From: Rubrobacteraceae bacterium
GTDB lineage: Bacteria; Actinomycetota; Rubrobacteria; Rubrobacterales; Rubrobacteraceae
Assembly (NCBI GenBank): GCA_021156345.1
Contig: JAJNDJ010000033.1
Span: forward strand, 1 to 7,176
Direction: 5' to 3'
Length of the DNA stretch: 7,176 nt
Part shown: positions 5,819 to 7,176 of the stretch, piece by piece
How the letters are laid out: each line of letters opens with the position of its first letter
How positions within the stretch are numbered: position 1 is the stretch's first letter
The notes under the pieces: generated by a model
What the model saw: only the letters and a program-made list of their open reading frames with translations
Database searches by the model: none
What the model was told of the DNA's origin: nothing
Translations under genes and position numbers: made by a program

Positions 5819-6160
5819 GTGGGCAGGAGCAGAGCAGATAACACAAACCAGGCCGCAGAACAGATGGCCAAGACGATCCAGGAATCCTATGAGGCCGTCG
5901 CCGACGCCGCCGTTGAGATCCAGGAGCGCAACATACAGTTTTCCCAGAGCTTTGTTGATACCTGGAATGAGACGCTCAGGAGGCAGACGGAGACAACCCG
6001 CGCTACGACGCAAGTCCTCGTTGAGCAAACCCAGAGGCAGCAAGAAGCTTTCCGGACGTTGACTGAGGAGTCGGTGAGCACCTGTATCGACCTCCTCTAC
6101 TCCATGTTCCCTTACCCGCAGGAGAAGGAGCGGGCGACTGTCAAGGGAGCCACTGAGTAG
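5819..6160 (+). CDS. Phasin-like coiled-coil protein, 113 aa
   Basis: The GTG at 5819 is preferred because AGAAAGGGG (5803-5811) precedes it by 7 nt. A TTG at 5651 in the same frame would add 56 unlikely residues. The whole chain is helical and rich in Gln, Glu, Thr and Arg: ESYEAVADAAVEIQERNIQF (22-41), FVDTWNETLRRQ (45-56) and LVEQTQRQQEAFRTLTEESV (67-86) form heptad-like amphipathic helices, ending CIDLLYSMFPYPQEK (89-103). This matches the appearance of small phasin-like proteins that coat polyhydroxyalkanoate granules, but a generic coiled coil cannot be excluded. No membrane segment is present. The TAG stop at 6158 may be a nonsense mutation, because protein-like sequence of the same composition continues in frame. 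A terminator lies at 6281. Confidence 0.7.
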   Translation: MGRSRADNTNQAAEQMAKTIQESYEAVADAAVEIQERNIQFSQSFVDTWNETLRRQTETTRATTQVLVEQTQRQQEAFRTLTEESVSTCIDLLYSMFPYPQEKERATVKGATE

Positions 6161-6265
6161 CAACACGTGCGGGAGGACGAGAAGTCTGCCAGGGAAGCCT
6201 CTAAGCAGCAATAGAAGGAAGTCAAGGGCACGCAGCAGGGCTCGCCAAGGTTCTGCACGCCCTAA
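6161..6265 (+). pseudogene. Probable lost tail of the phasin-like gene
   Basis: After the TAG at 6158-6160 the same frame reads QHVREDEKSAREASKQQ, meets a second TAG (6212-6214), then reads KEVKGTQQGSPRFCTP and stops at TAA (6263-6265). The Lys/Glu/Gln/Ala composition continues that of the gene. Both TAGs are one C-to-T change from CAG (Gln), and the terminator begins 15 nt after the TAA. I infer an ancestral gene reaching 6265. The alternative is a 3' untranslated region with chance composition. Confidence 0.35.
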
Positions 6266-6280
6266 CAAGAAGCATCATCG

Positions 6281-6309
6281 GGCCGGGGCGTTAGACCCCG
6301 GCCTCTTTC
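6281..6309 (+). terminator. Rho-independent terminator after the phasin-like gene
   Basis: GGCCGGGG (6281-6288) and CCCCGGCC (6296-6303) form a perfect 8-bp GC stem with a 7-nt loop, followed by TCTTTC. The T-tract is short, but the stem is very stable. It isolates the phasin-like gene from the 78-aa gene downstream. Confidence 0.75.
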
Positions 6310-6347
6310 GGTTTCGTCGCAGGTAGCACTTTTTAGAGTGTTACGGT

Positions 6348-6465
6348 CGATGCGCCTGATCTTGCACAAATAAAGGTCTTTGCGCGCAATATGTCGGGGG
6401 TTCCTTCTCGAGGAACCTCAATCTCTGGTAACTGAGCAGATTTCTTGTGCAAAGCCGATGCACCT
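6348..6465 (+). promoter_or_regulatory. Structured leader/regulatory region before the 78-aa gene
   Basis: TTGCACAA (6362-6369) and TTGTGCAA (6445-6452) are perfect inverted partners. Just outside each lies a direct near-repeat, CGATGCGCCT (6348-6357) and CGATGCACCT (6456-6465). Between them GGGGTTCC (6397-6404) and GGAACCTC (6412-6419) make an 8-bp hairpin with one G-T pair and a 7-nt loop containing part of CTCGAG. No T-run follows the hairpin. It could be a leader RNA, an attenuator without a known ligand, or paired binding sites. I see no clear promoter and no other gene between 6310 and 6496. Confidence 0.35.
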
Positions 6466-6496
6466 AGGTCCCCGTACGTCGTAGGATGAAACATTA

Positions 6497-6733
6497 ATGA
6501 AGGAGAAACCGCTAAACAGAAAAGAAGCGGTAGCAAAGACCCTGGAAGACGTGGGCACGGCGCTCAAGATCGTCCTGGACTTCCTCGAAACGGATGAGGT
6601 CAACCTAAAGGATATGGAGGTTCAGAGTAAGGTGCCCGAGTTCCCTTGGGATACTCGTGACCAAACGATCACGGAGATAATGGTCTCCCTAGAGGGCCTG
6701 AGGAATCGAATAAATCGCATAGAAGGCTGGTAA
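6497..6733 (+). CDS. Small hypothetical protein, 78 aa
   Basis: The ATG at 6497 is the only plausible start; the nearest purine-rich site (AGGA, 6482-6485) lies 11 nt upstream, so initiation may be weak. The N-terminal half is a charged amphipathic helix (KEAVAKTLEDVGTALKIVLD, 9-28), a Pro/Trp turn follows (PEFPWDTRDQT, 47-57), and the end is a heptad-like helix, IMVSLEGLRNRINRIEGW (61-78). It is probably a cytoplasmic dimerising or adaptor-like protein. It ends in TAA and stands alone behind the terminator at 6281. The family was not recognised. Confidence 0.55.
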   Translation: MKEKPLNRKEAVAKTLEDVGTALKIVLDFLETDEVNLKDMEVQSKVPEFPWDTRDQTITEIMVSLEGLRNRINRIEGW

Positions 6734-6820
6734 TGTTCCACTTCAGCCTGTAGGTATAAGGTCTCCGTCACTACGCTCGCTGTGGGGCTTGGGCTCTTCT
6801 CTCCTACGTTAGTCCTCGTA

Positions 6821-7069
6821 CTAAGTCATCTCCCTGAGCTCCACGAAAAGTACCTGAGCGGGTATCCCTAGCTTGCGGTCACGAAGCTCGCAGAAGGTAG
6901 GTGTTCGCAGAAGCCTGTAGGTAGGGTTCTGAATATAACCGCACCCCGAAAGAACATCTGGCGTTTCGACACACCAAAGATCGTCCACTAAGTGTGGGGC
7001 GTATCGCTCAAGAGCTTCGCTGTATTGTCTATCCTGCCTTCGCCTCCTCGCGGGCCTCGCTGCGTGCAA
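6821..7069 (-). CDS. Doubtful minus-strand ORF, up to 82 aa
   Basis: This frame begins at a TTG (7069) with no well-spaced ribosome site. It is in the same frame as, and 15 nt after, the TAG that ends repeat copy 3. After an Arg-rich start it reads protein-like: YSEALERYAPHLVDDLWCVE, then LGIPAQVLFVELREMT and TAG. An internal near-duplication occurs, NPTYRLLR and TPTFCELR, matching two direct TCGCAGAAG motifs (6888-6896, 6905-6913). It may be the downstream partner of the copy 3 gene, part of the same broken gene, or chance. The rest of 6734-6820 holds nothing I can assign. Confidence 0.25.
   Translation of the reverse strand: MHAARPARRRRQDRQYSEALERYAPHLVDDLWCVETPDVLSGCGYIQNPTYRLLRTPTFCELRDRKLGIPAQVLFVELREMT
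7033..7051. repeat. 19-bp repeat CCTGCCTTCGCCTCCTCGC, copy B
   Basis: Identical to 3736-3754. It lies 33 bp after the minus-strand stop of repeat copy 3 (17 bp in copy 2), in the same relative orientation. This shows that the repeated unit reaches past the coding part. Confidence 0.6.
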
Positions 7070-7084
7070 CTCTCTTGCGCGTGT

Positions 7085-7176
7085 CTAAAGTGCGACCTCC
7101 AGCTCCACACACTCGGCTTCTCGGATCACAGCGCGGAACGCCAGATCCGGCGTTGTCCCAACTTGCGTGGGCCCAC
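7085..7176 (-). CDS. Repeat copy 3: C-terminus with PTQVGTTP motif, cut by window end
   Basis: The last 29 residues of a minus-strand reading frame are visible, GPTQVGTTP followed by DLAFRAVIREAECVELEVAL and TAG (7085-7087). The first 28 bases at the window edge (7149-7176) are identical to the core of copy 1. This copy has the most regular sequence of the three and may be the end of a live gene beginning beyond 7176, or another relic. The family was not recognised. The hydrophobic pattern near the end (V-x-L-x-V-A-L) suggests a terminal beta strand. Confidence 0.5.
   Translation of the reverse strand, partial: GPTQVGTTPDLAFRAVIREAECVELEVAL

Noticed and set aside
6745..6923. 12-bp direct repeat AGCCTGTAGGTA at 6745-6756 and 6912-6923
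   Set aside because: Only two short copies with no shared context; could be chance.
1106..7176. Integron-like attC cassette array
   Set aside because: Direct repeats flank gene blocks and the core has GTTG/CAAC arms. But blocks are multi-gene and about 3 kb, no integrase is seen, and the repeats have a protein-coding signature.

Overview
The window looks like an accessory stretch of a moderately GC-rich bacterial chromosome. An actinomycete-type host, possibly Rubrobacter-like, is my best guess. It rests on free use of AGG, ATA and CTA codons beside GC-rich ones, GTG starts with good Shine-Dalgarno sites, and a TIGR00027-type methyltransferase. The assignment is inference. I see no rRNA, tRNA, CRISPR array or intact transposase.

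Layout. On the minus strand, positions 1-792 encode the first 264 residues of a secreted or membrane-anchored, cysteine-rich protein with beta-propeller-like sequence; its 3' end lies outside the window. A 790-bp divergent region (793-1582) follows. It holds two outward-facing promoter modules built on the same 18-bp tandem heptamer, with decayed coding sequence between them. All confident genes downstream are on the plus strand: an alpha/beta hydrolase related to 3-hydroxybutyrate-oligomer hydrolase/tannase (1583-2911), a hot-dog acyl-CoA thioesterase (3231-3713), a two-gene set of very small proteins that overlap by 11 bp (4078-4290, 4280-4396), a TIGR00027-type SAM methyltransferase (4493-5323), the tail of a dead pentapeptide-repeat gene (5511-5624), a phasin-like coiled-coil protein (5819-6160) with a probable decayed tail and a terminator (6281-6309), and a 78-residue orphan (6497-6733). 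The window ends in minus-strand sequence.

A repeat punctuates the region at about 1042-1146, 3772-3876 and 7085-7176. All three copies lie in the same orientation, opposite to the plus-strand genes. Read on the minus strand each gives a similar protein C-terminus: PTQV-x-TTP, then exactly 20 codons, then TAG. They are most simply relics of, or in copy 3 possibly the live end of, a repeated gene family that separates blocks of accessory genes.

Functional theme (inference). The hydrolase, acyl-CoA thioesterase and phasin-like protein would fit turnover of polyhydroxyalkanoate or related acyl compounds, but no PHA synthase is visible. The methyltransferase and small proteins have no evident connection to this. 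The least ordinary features are the paired direct-repeat promoters, the three-copy C-terminal repeat, the overlapping 38-codon gene, and several in-frame TAG codons followed by protein-like open frame.
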